This document shows positions 50,667 through 60,212 of a stretch of 64,000 nt of DNA, in pieces. A model generated the notes under the pieces. The model was given only the letters and a program-made list of their open reading frames with translations, was not told the DNA's origin and ran no database searches. Origin of the DNA: Chryseobacterium sp. MYb7 (GTDB lineage: Bacteria > Bacteroidota > Bacteroidia > Flavobacteriales > Weeksellaceae); NCBI RefSeq assembly GCF_002979455.1, contig NZ_PCOU01000002.1, positions 186,001-250,000 of the forward strand, written 5' to 3'. The stretch's first letter is position 1. Every line of letters starts with the position of its first letter. The position numbers and the translations under genes are program-made.

Positions 50667-51707
50667 ATGATTAATAACTTTATTAAGCGAAATATCAACA
50701 TTGGCTTTGCTGCATTTCTTTTACTTGCCTCTTGCAGCAACAATGAAAAAATGCTCGATTCTTTGGCAGATTACAATAATGCAAAAGAAGAAAAAGGCTA
50801 TCATTTTGGAGATAAAATTGAATTACCAGAAGAAATTACAGAAAATACAGAAAGCATAGCAGTCAGCCAGGGAGATAAAGAAACTACAGATTTAACGATT
50901 AATCCGAAGTTTTTCACCTTGGGAGATAACAATGTCATCTTTATTATCAAAACAAAAGGCGGTGAAGTCCTGAATCAGGATGCTACCATCAATATATTCT
51001 CAAAAATCAAGGAACAGGACATTCCATATAAAATAATAGCTGATTACCCTCACGATCCAAAAAACTTTATTGAGGGTTTTGTAGTGGAAGGAAATACTGT
51101 ATATGAAAGTGACGGGATGAACAATGCCTCGCAATTGATCAAATATACATTAGGATCTTCTGCTCCTAAAATCGTTGCCAGGCAGCCTGCTGAGATTTTC
51201 TCTGAAGGCTGTACCATTGCCGAAGATAAAATATATCAGCTGACTTACCGGAATAAACTTGGTTTTATTTACGATAAAAACACGTTAAAGAAAATATCCG
51301 AATTTCCTTTGCCTAATATCATCGGAGAAGGATGGGGGCTTACGTATGACGGAAAAAATCTGATTGCTACAGATGGTACAAAGAATCTTTATTTTCTGGA
51401 TGTTGATAATCCGTCAAAAGTAGTAAAAACTGTTTGTGTTGCCGGAAGCAAAAATATTTATGATCAGCTTAATGAACTAGAATACCACAATGGCTTTATC
51501 TATGCAAATGTCTGGCATAAACCTGTCATTCTGAAAATTAATCCCAAAACCGGAGATGTAGTAGGGAAGTTTGATTTTACCCAGCTTACAAAGGAGAATA
51601 GCCGCGGCGATAGCGAACATGTTTTGAATGGAATTGCCTTTAAAGGCGAAAATATGCTTATAACAGGAAAGAACTGGCCGAAAATCTATGAAATTTCTTT
51701 TCAATAA
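50667..51707 (+). CDS. second glutaminyl-peptide cyclotransferase lipoprotein (tandem copy)
   Basis: 346 residues. Lipobox LLASC with Cys23, preceded by a longer basic N-terminus (MINNFIKRNINIGF) than the first copy. The same beta domain and propeller repeats are present (YPHDPKNFIEGFVVEGNTVYESDG, IGEGWGLTYDGKNLIATDG, LNELEYHNGFIYANVWHKP). It is a clear paralogue. Both copies lie in the chromosome between unrelated genes. Confidence 0.9.
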   Translation: MINNFIKRNINIGFAAFLLLASCSNNEKMLDSLADYNNAKEEKGYHFGDKIELPEEITENTESIAVSQGDKETTDLTINPKFFTLGDNNVIFIIKTKGGEVLNQDATINIFSKIKEQDIPYKIIADYPHDPKNFIEGFVVEGNTVYESDGMNNASQLIKYTLGSSAPKIVARQPAEIFSEGCTIAEDKIYQLTYRNKLGFIYDKNTLKKISEFPLPNIIGEGWGLTYDGKNLIATDGTKNLYFLDVDNPSKVVKTVCVAGSKNIYDQLNELEYHNGFIYANVWHKPVILKINPKTGDVVGKFDFTQLTKENSRGDSEHVLNGIAFKGENMLITGKNWPKIYEISFQ

Positions 51708-51867
51708 ATTAAATTATACTTCTCAATGTTAAAATTGGGGGAAAAAGTTCTTTTTTCAACAGCAAGATGGTCTCGATTTTGATTACTATTAAAGAAGATT
51801 TTACTGGATTTAATCCTCTTTTGGATGAAATTATTTTTCAGTATCTTGACCCCATTAAAAAAGCAGA

Positions 51868-52830
51868 GTGAAGTTTTTAAACATACTATTTTTTCTCCTT
51901 TTCTGTACAGCCTCAGCACAGAATATGATTCCTTTAGATACCTTGAAACTCAAGGAAGCTAAAGACATGCTTGCCGATGACTATGGAAGTCTGTATATCT
52001 ATAAAAACAAGGATTTTAGTTTTACCAAATATGATTCTTTAGGAAAGCAGATCGGGAAAATGATGCTTACTGTTCCTTATAAAGTACAATCCGTACAAAA
52101 CCCTCTCAACGTACCTTTGTTTTCTGAAAATGCTCAGGAAATGAAGTTTGTAGATCAGAATATGAATGAAATTCAAAAGCTTGATTTTAAACAAAAATTT
52201 GGGTTCATCAGAATGGCATATGCCGAAGATCTGCAGCAACTTTGGCTTCTGGATGACAGTACAAAACGTTTGATACAGTATAATTTCAGAAATGATACGA
52301 CCATCAATTCATATCCTTTTGATATCAGTTTCGAAGATCTGATGGATATGCTGGTCTATGAAAATAAGGTCTATATTTTAACAAGAAAACACATCAGAAT
52401 TTATACCCTGAAATTTGAAAAACTGTTTGAAGCCCCTTTAGATAACGGGAAGCGATTTAGAAGAGAGAATGATGCCATTCTTGTGGTGGCTAATAATTTC
52501 ATTTCACAATATATTCCTGAAAAAGGAATGTCTACTATTTTTGAAGATCAGGATGCACAAATTGTGGATAAAAATATCCTCTCTTATTTTGAAATCAAGG
52601 GTAACAAACTCTATCTTTACAGCCTTGAAAAAGTAAAGAAAGCCAAACAGCAAAAACAGCTTGAAGCTCAGCCGGAACCTCTACAGCAGCCTACAGAAAA
52701 ACCTGTAGAAAAAGTTGAAGAAAAACCAAAAGAGACTTTGGCAGAGAAACCTTCAGACAATACATTACAGAAATTGATTGAAGATGTTTCTGAAGTTCAG
52801 ACTGACGGGTTAGAAAAACTTATCAATTAA
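51868..52830 (+). CDS. secreted protein of unknown function, propeller-like
   Basis: 320 residues from a GTG start at 51868. A signal peptide (FLNILFFLLFCTASAQ) is followed by repeated strands such as YGSLYIYKNKDFSF and LQQLWLLDDSTKRLIQYNF that suggest a small beta-propeller. The C-terminal 60 residues are a low-complexity Glu/Pro/Lys/Gln stretch (EKPVEKVEEKPKETLAEKP). Function unknown. The dNK gene follows by 27 bases. Confidence 0.85.
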   Translation: MKFLNILFFLLFCTASAQNMIPLDTLKLKEAKDMLADDYGSLYIYKNKDFSFTKYDSLGKQIGKMMLTVPYKVQSVQNPLNVPLFSENAQEMKFVDQNMNEIQKLDFKQKFGFIRMAYAEDLQQLWLLDDSTKRLIQYNFRNDTTINSYPFDISFEDLMDMLVYENKVYILTRKHIRIYTLKFEKLFEAPLDNGKRFRRENDAILVVANNFISQYIPEKGMSTIFEDQDAQIVDKNILSYFEIKGNKLYLYSLEKVKKAKQQKQLEAQPEPLQQPTEKPVEKVEEKPKETLAEKPSDNTLQKLIEDVSEVQTDGLEKLIN

Positions 52831-52857
52831 TCAGTAAATACAAGGAAAAAGAATATT

Positions 52858-53472
52858 ATGCATATTGCAGTTACAGGAAACATCGGAGCTGGAAAAACAA
52901 CTTTGACAACGATGCTTTCCAAGCATTACGGATGGGATGCACAATTTGAAGACGTAGATCATAACCCTTATCTGGAGGATTTTTATTCAGATATGAGCAA
53001 GTGGAGCTTTGCATTGCAGGTGTATTTCCTGGGAAGCAGATTCCGTCAGGTGAAGGAAATCAGAGAAAGTGGTAAAAACATTATTCAGGATCGTACCATT
53101 TATGAAGATGCGCACATTTTTGCAGAAAACTTAAATGATATGAACCTTCTTTCAGACAGAGACTTCAATAACTATTCATCAGTTTTTGATTTGATGAAAT
53201 CTTTTGTTTCTGCTCCGGATCTGTTGATTTACTTAAAATCAGACGTTCCCAATCTGGTTAAAAAAATCTACAAAAGAGGTCGTGAATATGAAGCATCAAT
53301 CAGTATTGAATACCTTTCCAAACTCAATCAGAAGTACGAAAAATGGATTTCCAATTATACGGAAGGAAAGCTTCTGATCGTAGAAGTGGATGATCTTGAT
53401 TTCGTAGAAAAACCGGAAGATTTCGGATTTATTCTGGAAAAAATTGAAGCTGAACTTCACGGGTTGTTTTAA
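52858..53472 (+). CDS. deoxynucleoside kinase
   Basis: 204 residues. P-loop GNIGAGKTT at 7-15, the substrate segment EDVDHNPYLEDFY and the DRTIYED motif (ERS/DRS family) identify a dNK/TK2-type deoxynucleoside kinase, salvaging dAdo, dGuo or dThd. Substrate preference is not clear from the sequence. Confidence 0.93.
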   Translation: MHIAVTGNIGAGKTTLTTMLSKHYGWDAQFEDVDHNPYLEDFYSDMSKWSFALQVYFLGSRFRQVKEIRESGKNIIQDRTIYEDAHIFAENLNDMNLLSDRDFNNYSSVFDLMKSFVSAPDLLIYLKSDVPNLVKKIYKRGREYEASISIEYLSKLNQKYEKWISNYTEGKLLIVEVDDLDFVEKPEDFGFILEKIEAELHGLF

Positions 53473-53517
53473 CATATTTTTATCAGTACATTAAGACATA
53501 CTCAGGGTAATTCTTTT

Positions 53518-53525
53518 TAAATTTG
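53518..53525 (+). promoter_or_regulatory. -7 box of ArsC/Spx-like gene
   Basis: TAAATTTG matches TAnnTTTG, 34 bases before the start codon at 53560. No clear -33 element is visible. Confidence 0.45.
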
Positions 53526-53559
53526 TTGAAAGCAAGTTTAATTTTTTGAATAATAGATC

Positions 53560-53910
53560 ATGGTAGTTAAAGTTTTACATAACGGAAATTGTTCAAAGTC
53601 AAATGCTGTATTAGAGTATCTTGACGAAAACGGAGTGACTTTTGAGATCATTAATATTGTTGAAGATCCGCTAAGTATTCTTGAGATCAAAACTGTGCTG
53701 AAAAAACTCAATCAGAGTGTTTTTCACATCATCCGTAAAACAGATAAGCTGTATCTTGAAAATTATGCAGATAAAAATTACTCAGAAGAAGAATGGCTCA
53801 AGATTCTGTCAGAAAACCCATCTCTGATACAAAGGCCTATTTTAGTAAAAGGTTCAGTAGCAATGCTGGGAAGACCTATTGAAAATGTGAAATTCTTTAT
53901 TGAAAAATAA
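53560..53910 (+). CDS. ArsC/Spx-family thioredoxin-fold protein
   Basis: 116 residues. VKVLHNGNCSKSNAVLEYLDENGV has the Cys11-Ser-Lys-Ser of the ArsC family, and RPILVKGSVAMLGRP the conserved C-terminal part. A second Cys typical of arsenate reductases is lacking, so it may be a glutaredoxin-dependent arsenate reductase, or a YffB/Spx-type regulator. No ars operon is nearby. Confidence 0.85.
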   Translation: MVVKVLHNGNCSKSNAVLEYLDENGVTFEIINIVEDPLSILEIKTVLKKLNQSVFHIIRKTDKLYLENYADKNYSEEEWLKILSENPSLIQRPILVKGSVAMLGRPIENVKFFIEK

Positions 53911-53920
53911 ATACGTAAAA

Positions 53921-53946
53921 AAATCCACTCGGTAAAGAGCGGATTT
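53921..53946. terminator. convergent terminator
   Basis: AAATCCACTC with GAGCGGATTT, one mismatch, flanked by A-run and T-run, between a plus-strand gene ending at 53910 and a minus-strand gene ending at 53953. Confidence 0.8.
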
Positions 53947-53952
53947 TTTATT

Positions 53953-54429
53953 TTATCGGGTTTTGTCTTTAGTCTTATCAGATCCGATTATTGCATTGTA
54001 TAACGCTTCCAGTTCCTTTGGAGGATTACCGGAGTCAAAACTTGAAGAGGTATACTCAGTTCCATTGGAAGTGATTATAAGATTGCTTGCCAATGCACGG
54101 TCAGAGTGTCGGCCTGTAGTAGGAGATGGGAGACCTGCTATTTTGGATAGATCAATAGTTTCGGCCAGCTTAGAAACCGTACTCCATTCTGAAGGAGATA
54201 TCTTAGCATTAACAACTTCTCCATTGGTGTTTGTTGTCTTTGAAGATGGGGTGTAGATAATGCTTTTTCTGAACCCTCTTGTCATTTCAGTTAATTGAAT
54301 TTGTTCAATCTTTTGCTTTTGAACTGCGTTGGTGATATTGGTTGTATTATCACTATTATTTTTATGCATACAGCTCGTTGCAGTGGTGGCCGTTAAAATA
54401 ACATTAAATAAGATCAGTTGGATGTTCAT
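53953..54429 (-). CDS. lipoprotein of unknown function
   Basis: 158 residues. Lipobox TATSC with Cys20 after a short hydrophobic signal. The mature part has Asn/Thr-rich linker and the segment AETIDLSKIAGLPSPTTGRHSD followed by FDSGNPPKELEALYN. I recognise no named family. It stands alone on the minus strand, with its own end at the convergent terminator. Confidence 0.8.
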   Translation of the reverse strand: MNIQLILFNVILTATTATSCMHKNNSDNTTNITNAVQKQKIEQIQLTEMTRGFRKSIIYTPSSKTTNTNGEVVNAKISPSEWSTVSKLAETIDLSKIAGLPSPTTGRHSDRALASNLIITSNGTEYTSSSFDSGNPPKELEALYNAIIGSDKTKDKTR

Positions 54430-54460
54430 TGTGCTTTGGTTTATATTTTTTGGATAATAA

Positions 54461-54493
54461 AAAACCGCTTCATGACATGATGAAACGGCTTTT
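54461..54493 (-). terminator. terminator of DUF493 gene
   Basis: CCGCTTCAT with ATGAAACGG with one mismatch, loop GACATG, and A-rich sequence at low coordinates giving a U-run on the minus strand. Confidence 0.7.
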
Positions 54494-54497
54494 GCTT

Positions 54498-54809
54498 TTA
54501 CAATAGAATAACGCCTTCTATTTTTGCTACTTCTTTATAAATATTCACAACCTGATTGGCATCTAAAACAAATGCATTGATGTTGCAGGCTGTGTATTTT
54601 CCATTTTTACTTTCTCGGTTTCCCAGTGTAAATTTAATACCATCAAAAACTCTGTAAATTTCAGTAAGTTTTGATTGGTCAGTAGGAATAATAAATTTAA
54701 ATAAATAATCCTCCGGAAAATCATGATGATCTTCCAGTTTGTCCTTCAAAGACTTGTAAAAATCCTCAGGATTTGCGTGTTGATTTCCTTGTAATATATC
54801 CATCTCCAA
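54498..54809 (-). CDS. DUF493 (YbeD-like) family protein
   Basis: 103 residues. It has the small ferredoxin-like plan of DUF493 with the segment FPEDYLFKFIIPTDQSKLTEI, then GKYTACNINAFVLDANQVVNIYKEV. The family is small, cytoplasmic and possibly regulatory. It is followed by its own terminator. Confidence 0.88.
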   Translation of the reverse strand: MEMDILQGNQHANPEDFYKSLKDKLEDHHDFPEDYLFKFIIPTDQSKLTEIYRVFDGIKFTLGNRESKNGKYTACNINAFVLDANQVVNIYKEVAKIEGVILL

Positions 54810-54843
54810 TTATTAATATAATATAAATATAACGAAATTTTTC

Positions 54844-55515
54844 CTATTTTCCAAATGGTCCAAGAAGGGCTTTGGAGTTCTGATGCTCATAATCTTCAAT
54901 GATATTGAACAGCCCGTTTACCAGTTGCTCTGAAGCAAGTTGACTCAATCCACCGGAATTGACTGTATTTTTATTTCCTCCTAAAAGACTTCCCAAAAAG
55001 TTACTTCCCGATAATGCAGTGTTAATGGTTTTTACAATTCCATATTCATTCAGTTTTTCGTCTACTTTGGGAGCAATGGCTGCAATAAGCTGCTGGGATG
55101 TTTTTTCTTTCAGAACCTGTGTAGCCGTAGTTCCCTGCATGATTCTCGTTACATCCTGAGCATTCAGACTGTTTACAGCACCTTCTAAAATCGGTTTCGA
55201 GGTATTTACCGTATAAACTGCTGCCTGTGCAATATAATCTCTTTCTTTGGCGACCAATGACGGAGCTACCTTCTCCAGCATAGAGTTGATATCTCTCAAT
55301 TCTTTTGGAAGAGCCTTATCTACCATATTATTCTGCAGAAAAGCTTCTTTGTTTCCGTAGATGCCCATTCCCTTATCAATACCATTAAGCAGAATTCTTT
55401 TTATAATAGAGAGCCCCATGTCTGATGTGGCCAATGTTGTGCACGATTGTACACTCGTGGTAATGACAGCACCGGTCCCGATCATAAGAGCGGCTGCAAT
55501 GATATATTTTTTCAT
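54844..55515 (-). CDS. DUF4197 family secreted protein
   Basis: 223 residues. The N-terminus is a signal peptide with a Cys (VITTSVQSCTTL) that looks like a lipobox. The helical mature part with KRILLNGIDKGMGIYGNKEAFLQNNMV and LPKELRDINSMLEKVAPSLV is characteristic of DUF4197. Function unknown. It lies 34 bases upstream of the DUF493 gene on the same strand. Confidence 0.88.
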   Translation of the reverse strand: MKKYIIAAALMIGTGAVITTSVQSCTTLATSDMGLSIIKRILLNGIDKGMGIYGNKEAFLQNNMVDKALPKELRDINSMLEKVAPSLVAKERDYIAQAAVYTVNTSKPILEGAVNSLNAQDVTRIMQGTTATQVLKEKTSQQLIAAIAPKVDEKLNEYGIVKTINTALSGSNFLGSLLGGNKNTVNSGGLSQLASEQLVNGLFNIIEDYEHQNSKALLGPFGK

Positions 55516-55880
55516 TGATCTTTTTATTGATTATTGTCTAAATCCTTTTCTCAAAAACTGCACCAAAGGTAATTACTATTCTCTATTTAACAAAATATTA
55601 AATTGAAGGTCAGATTTGGTGAATTTTTAGAGTTGAAATGTTAATTTAACATTAATGAAATAATGGTTAATTGATCATTATATTGAGTATAAAATTATAA
55701 TATTTGAATATTTGTCATTTTAAATACAATAAAACAGGTGAATATTTAAATGTTTAAGATAATTTAACATTGTTCAATATTTTTTATATTTTTGGCTAAT
55801 GTCTTTTTTTGAGATTTTAAATAACTCCACTATTTAGGGACAAAAAAAGATTGAATTTATTTGAATAAAATTGAAACTAT
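55516..55880 (+). promoter_or_regulatory. upstream region of SusC
   Basis: About 365 AT-rich bases between a divergent gene pair. TATTTTTG at 55787-55794 is a good -7 box for the SusC gene, giving a leader of about 80 bases. TTG at 55770-55772 is nearer than usual for a -33 element. No SusR-type or anti-sigma/ECF gene is next to the locus, so its control lies elsewhere. Confidence 0.5.
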
Positions 55881-58706
55881 ATGAAACAAAGTAATTTAAA
55901 GTATTCATGTCTGATTGCTGTTCTATACTTCGGTATGAATGTCAATGCGCAGACTGCTAGAAAAGATACTACTGCCAAAGAGCAGAAGATCGAAGAAGTG
56001 GTTCTGATTGGATATGGAGCTCAGAAAAAAGAAAACGTTACCGGAAGTATCGGAATGGTTTCTGCAAAAGATCTTGCCGACAAACCGAATGCCAACCCAA
56101 TAAGTTCTATACAGGGTAGGCTTGCAGGGGTGAACATTACCAATACAGGTACTCCTGGGGGATCTCCGCGAGTAGACATCAGAGGAGTTGGTTCCTTAAC
56201 AGGAAATACAGTTTTTATTGTAGATGGTATGATAACGACTGATATCTCTTTCCTTAATCCTCAGGATATTGAATCAATGAGTGTACTGAAAGATCCATCG
56301 AGTTTGGCCATTTTTGGAGCTCAGGCTGCCAATGGGGCTGTTATCATCAAGACCAAGACTGGAAAAGGAAAGCCTATTTTTAACGTAAATTCATATTTAG
56401 GGTTTAAAAAGGTGACCAATATTCCTAAAATGGTTAATTCTGATCAATACATTGAGCTTTACAATGAGAAGCTCATGAATGATAACGGAAACCTTAATGG
56501 AGCCATTTCCAGAGCCAATTTCCCTGCTGATACAAATTGGTATAATGAAATTTTCCGTACCAGTATTATTAATTCTAATGATTTTTCTGCTACAGGAAGT
56601 ATAGGAAAACTGAATTATTATGGGAGTATAGGATATCTTCAGGATGAAGGTAACCTTGCAGCAGGCCACGGAATTAATTCCGGAAGTGGTTTTAACAGAT
56701 TTAATACAAAATTAAACCTTAGCTATAAAATTACAGATAACATTACCATTGGAGATAACTTCAGTTTTTCCAAAATGCGTACTGATGTAGCACAAAATCC
56801 TTTGTTAGATGCATATAATGCTCCTCCTATATTTTCAGTAATGAATCCTAGTACAGGAGATTATCAGTTTTTCAATGGGTATTCTATACCTAACCCAAGA
56901 GCAAAACTGGATATGTACCGTTCTCAGGTAAGACAGGAAAGATTGCTTAATAACATCTGGGGAGAACTAAAATTCCTGAAAGATTTTACATTCAGAATCA
57001 GCTATTCTAGTGATAATTATAATCCTAGCCAATATGAATATACTCCAACATTAGGTTATGTTCCTGTTGCTAACCAAGTAAAATCTACATTGGTTACAAG
57101 GAATTTCAGAAACAGTAATTATGTTTGGGACAATACGATCAACTGGAAGAAGAAATTTGGTAATCATAATCTTGATGTACTAGCTGGTTTTTCAAGAACG
57201 AGAACTACCTTATCACAAGATTATTGGTCTGCAAGAAGTGTTAATTATGATGGAACCAATGGTTCTTTAAATATTGCCAATGGAACAGACCTTGTTCATG
57301 TGGAAGGTGTAGATAGAGATGATGCTCTTGTTTCCGGAGTTTTTCAGGATCAGCAAAGAATTGAATCTTTCTTTGGAAGGTTAAATTACGATTACAAAGG
57401 AAAGTACTTATTAAATGCATCCATACGTAGAGATGCCAGTTCACAAATCAGTGTTGATAGATCCAAAACCTTTCCGGCAATTAGTGCAGGTTGGGTAATA
57501 TCTAAAGAAGACTTTATGAGTGAGCAGAATGTTTTTAATTTATTAAAATTGAGAGCCAGTTATGGTGAGCTTGGAAACCCGACTGTACAAAGGAAGTTTA
57601 ATGCAAATACGACTATTATAGGAGGAGGAGCATATTTTGGCAATACTGGTTACCCGGCTCAGACTATTACAGAGTTTATTAATCCGAATATTGGCTGGGA
57701 AACTACAACAGGTAAAGATGTAGGGTTGGAAATGGCATTGTTTAATAATAAACTTAAAATTGATGCCGCTTATTATGATAAAGACTCTAAAGATGTAGTT
57801 TATAGTATATTTCAGGGAACGGTATCCGGTGCAAGCAACTGGAATAGTTTTTTTACTAATGCTTACTCTTTTAACAATAGAGGTTTTGAAGTTTCTGTTA
57901 ATTATAATACCAAAATTAATGAGAATATTACTTTTGGTATTTATGGTAACTTCACATCCCTTAAAAATGAGATTACATCAGTGTATGGTGGATCTTATTT
58001 AGAAACAGGAGCTAGTTTATTCGGAAATTCAATTGTAAGATTGCAGAGTGGTCAGCCAGTAGGTTCTTACTATGGTTATCAGGTGGCAGGTGTTTTCCAG
58101 ACTGATGCAGAAGCAGCTGCTTCAGGACAGCCTGGAGCAAAAGCAGGATGGTTCAAATTTGCAGATCAGGATGGTAACGGAACTATTGACTCAAGAGATA
58201 AAACATTCTTAGGAAGCCCAATTCCTAAAGGAACTTATGGGTTTGGAGTTAATTTTAATGTATATGATTTTGATATTGCGGTTGATTTCCAAGGCGTATT
58301 TGGTAATAAAATATACAACTATAACCGTGAACAGCGTTTTGGAAATGAAACATGGGATTTAGATATGTATAATAACAGATGGCATGGAGCGGGTACTTCT
58401 AATACCAATGCCATGATTACCTCCAACCAATCTATTATTTTACCAAACAGTTTCTATGTGGAAGACGGCAGCTACATCAGATTAAGAAATGTTCAGATCG
58501 GATATAACTTGCCAAAAACATTTGCAAAAGCTCTTTCAATCACAAAATTGAGATTATATGTGAGTGCGCAGAATCCATGGACAAGTTTTAAATATCATGG
58601 TTTCTCTCCAGAGATTACAAATACAGATAGAGTACAGATGGGAATTGATAATAATATTTACCCAATCTCTGCAATTTATACATTCGGTATGAACTTAACA
58701 TTTTAA
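55881..58706 (+). CDS. SusC/RagA-family TonB-dependent outer membrane transporter
   Basis: 941 residues with signal peptide. The N-terminal mature part has the IEEVVLIGYGAQKKENVTGS box, then the plug domain with IQGRLAGVNITNTGTPGGSPRVDIRGVGSLTGN and IDPLYVVDG-like TVFIVDGMI. The C-terminal beta-barrel ends in a Phe after NLTF. There is no carboxypeptidase-like N-terminal extension, so it is among the shorter SusC types. It imports oligosaccharides captured by SusD and the glycoside hydrolases downstream. The SusD gene starts 10 bases later. Confidence 0.95.
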   Translation: MKQSNLKYSCLIAVLYFGMNVNAQTARKDTTAKEQKIEEVVLIGYGAQKKENVTGSIGMVSAKDLADKPNANPISSIQGRLAGVNITNTGTPGGSPRVDIRGVGSLTGNTVFIVDGMITTDISFLNPQDIESMSVLKDPSSLAIFGAQAANGAVIIKTKTGKGKPIFNVNSYLGFKKVTNIPKMVNSDQYIELYNEKLMNDNGNLNGAISRANFPADTNWYNEIFRTSIINSNDFSATGSIGKLNYYGSIGYLQDEGNLAAGHGINSGSGFNRFNTKLNLSYKITDNITIGDNFSFSKMRTDVAQNPLLDAYNAPPIFSVMNPSTGDYQFFNGYSIPNPRAKLDMYRSQVRQERLLNNIWGELKFLKDFTFRISYSSDNYNPSQYEYTPTLGYVPVANQVKSTLVTRNFRNSNYVWDNTINWKKKFGNHNLDVLAGFSRTRTTLSQDYWSARSVNYDGTNGSLNIANGTDLVHVEGVDRDDALVSGVFQDQQRIESFFGRLNYDYKGKYLLNASIRRDASSQISVDRSKTFPAISAGWVISKEDFMSEQNVFNLLKLRASYGELGNPTVQRKFNANTTIIGGGAYFGNTGYPAQTITEFINPNIGWETTTGKDVGLEMALFNNKLKIDAAYYDKDSKDVVYSIFQGTVSGASNWNSFFTNAYSFNNRGFEVSVNYNTKINENITFGIYGNFTSLKNEITSVYGGSYLETGASLFGNSIVRLQSGQPVGSYYGYQVAGVFQTDAEAAASGQPGAKAGWFKFADQDGNGTIDSRDKTFLGSPIPKGTYGFGVNFNVYDFDIAVDFQGVFGNKIYNYNREQRFGNETWDLDMYNNRWHGAGTSNTNAMITSNQSIILPNSFYVEDGSYIRLRNVQIGYNLPKTFAKALSITKLRLYVSAQNPWTSFKYHGFSPEITNTDRVQMGIDNNIYPISAIYTFGMNLTF

Positions 58707-58716
58707 TTAAAAAATC

Positions 58717-60141
58717 ATGAAAAAAATATTTTTAACAATCTCTTTGGTTTCACTAATGGTAAGTTGTAATAACGATTTTGTGGATATTAAAGACGAAGGA
58801 CGAACTGATGCTGCTGCTTTTTTTACAACGCAGGAAGATGCAATGCAGGCAACAAGCGCCATATATAGCTTTTTAAGAAGCTGGGAAAACTCAGGTTTTC
58901 CTGCACAATATGTATTTGGGGTTCCTGGTGATGATGTAGAAAAGGGATCTAATCCTGGGGATGCCTCTTTTATTAATGCGTATGACAATTTTACCTATAC
59001 AGTAAGTGATGAAGGAGTAAGAGGATATTGGATCGGACAATGGCAGGCTGTAAACAGAGCCAATCAGGTGATTACCAATGTTCCGAAAATAAATATGGAT
59101 GCTACGCTTAAAAATAGATTGGTAGCTGAAGCCAGAATGCTAAGAGCTTACTTCTATTTCAATCTGGTAAGAATCTATGGAGGAGTTCCCATCTTTGATG
59201 GATTACCTGCAGATGGCAACTATCTGAAACCTAGAAATTCTACAGCAGAAGTTTATAACTTTATCGTTTCGGATCTTATTGCTGCTTCTGAAGTACTGCC
59301 TCAGACTTATTCTGCAGCAGACCGTGGAAGAGTAACAAAAGGAGGAGCTTTAGGATTGCTTTCAAAAGTATATCTTTATATGAAAGATTACCAAAAAGCT
59401 TATGATACTTCTAACCAGGTTATTGGTATGGGATATTCATTAGATCCGGATTTTAACCATTTGTTCAGACCAGCTGGAGAATTTGGGTCAGAATCTGTTT
59501 TTGAAGTGAACTGTGACTGCTCTGCAGCATTTGGAGGAAGTCAGTATGCAGAAGTTCAAGGGGTAAGAAATCAGTTTGGATGGGGATTCTTTACACCTAC
59601 TCAGGCATTAGAAAATGCATTTGAGCCAGGAGATATCAGAAAAGAATTAAGCATTCTTAGAGAAGGAGAAACAACACTTGAAGGAGATTTGATCAAAAAA
59701 GGTGATCCTCAGGCAGGTAATATGTGGAACCAAAAAGTATATGTGCCAACATCTTTAAATAATAATGCATGTGGCTATGGTTCTATCCAGAATATAAGAA
59801 TCTTAAGATTTGCTGATATTCTTTTAATCAATGCAGAAGCGGCGAATGAATTAGGAAATACAGCTGCTGCCATTACGGGTATTAACAAAGTAAGAAACAG
59901 AGCTCAGCTTGGAAATACTACAGCTTCCAGTCAGGGTGCTCTCAGAACTGCAATCTGGCAGGAGAGAAGGGTAGAGCTGGCTATGGAAATGGATAGATTC
60001 CCGGATTTAGTAAGAACAGGTCAGGCTGCTACTTATTTAGGTCCTAAAGGATTTAAAACAGGGAAGAATGAACTTTTCCCAATTCCTTTGGATGCTATGA
60101 ACCAGAGTAACGGACTTTTCGTTCAGAACCCTGGCTATTAA
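58717..60141 (+). CDS. SusD/RagB-family nutrient-binding lipoprotein
   Basis: 474 residues. Lipobox LMVSC with Cys17. The family signatures AEARMLRAYFYFNLVRIYGGVPIFD and the C-terminal LFPIPLDAMNQSNGLFVQNPGY are present. SusD covers the SusC pore and binds the glycan at the cell surface. A hairpin terminator or attenuator lies between this gene and the next. Confidence 0.95.
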   Translation: MKKIFLTISLVSLMVSCNNDFVDIKDEGRTDAAAFFTTQEDAMQATSAIYSFLRSWENSGFPAQYVFGVPGDDVEKGSNPGDASFINAYDNFTYTVSDEGVRGYWIGQWQAVNRANQVITNVPKINMDATLKNRLVAEARMLRAYFYFNLVRIYGGVPIFDGLPADGNYLKPRNSTAEVYNFIVSDLIAASEVLPQTYSAADRGRVTKGGALGLLSKVYLYMKDYQKAYDTSNQVIGMGYSLDPDFNHLFRPAGEFGSESVFEVNCDCSAAFGGSQYAEVQGVRNQFGWGFFTPTQALENAFEPGDIRKELSILREGETTLEGDLIKKGDPQAGNMWNQKVYVPTSLNNNACGYGSIQNIRILRFADILLINAEAANELGNTAAAITGINKVRNRAQLGNTTASSQGALRTAIWQERRVELAMEMDRFPDLVRTGQAATYLGPKGFKTGKNELFPIPLDAMNQSNGLFVQNPGY

Positions 60142-60159
60142 AATAAATCATAAACATTA

Positions 60160-60187
60160 GAGGAGAATGAAAGTTCTCCTCTTCTTT
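60160..60187 (+). terminator. attenuator-like hairpin after SusD
   Basis: GAGGAGAA with TTCTCCTC around a 6-base loop, followed by TTCTTTT. It may reduce transcription into the downstream hydrolase genes relative to SusCD, which is common in such loci. Confidence 0.65.
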
Positions 60188-60212
60188 TAGAAACCTACTA
60201 ACAAGAGATCTC

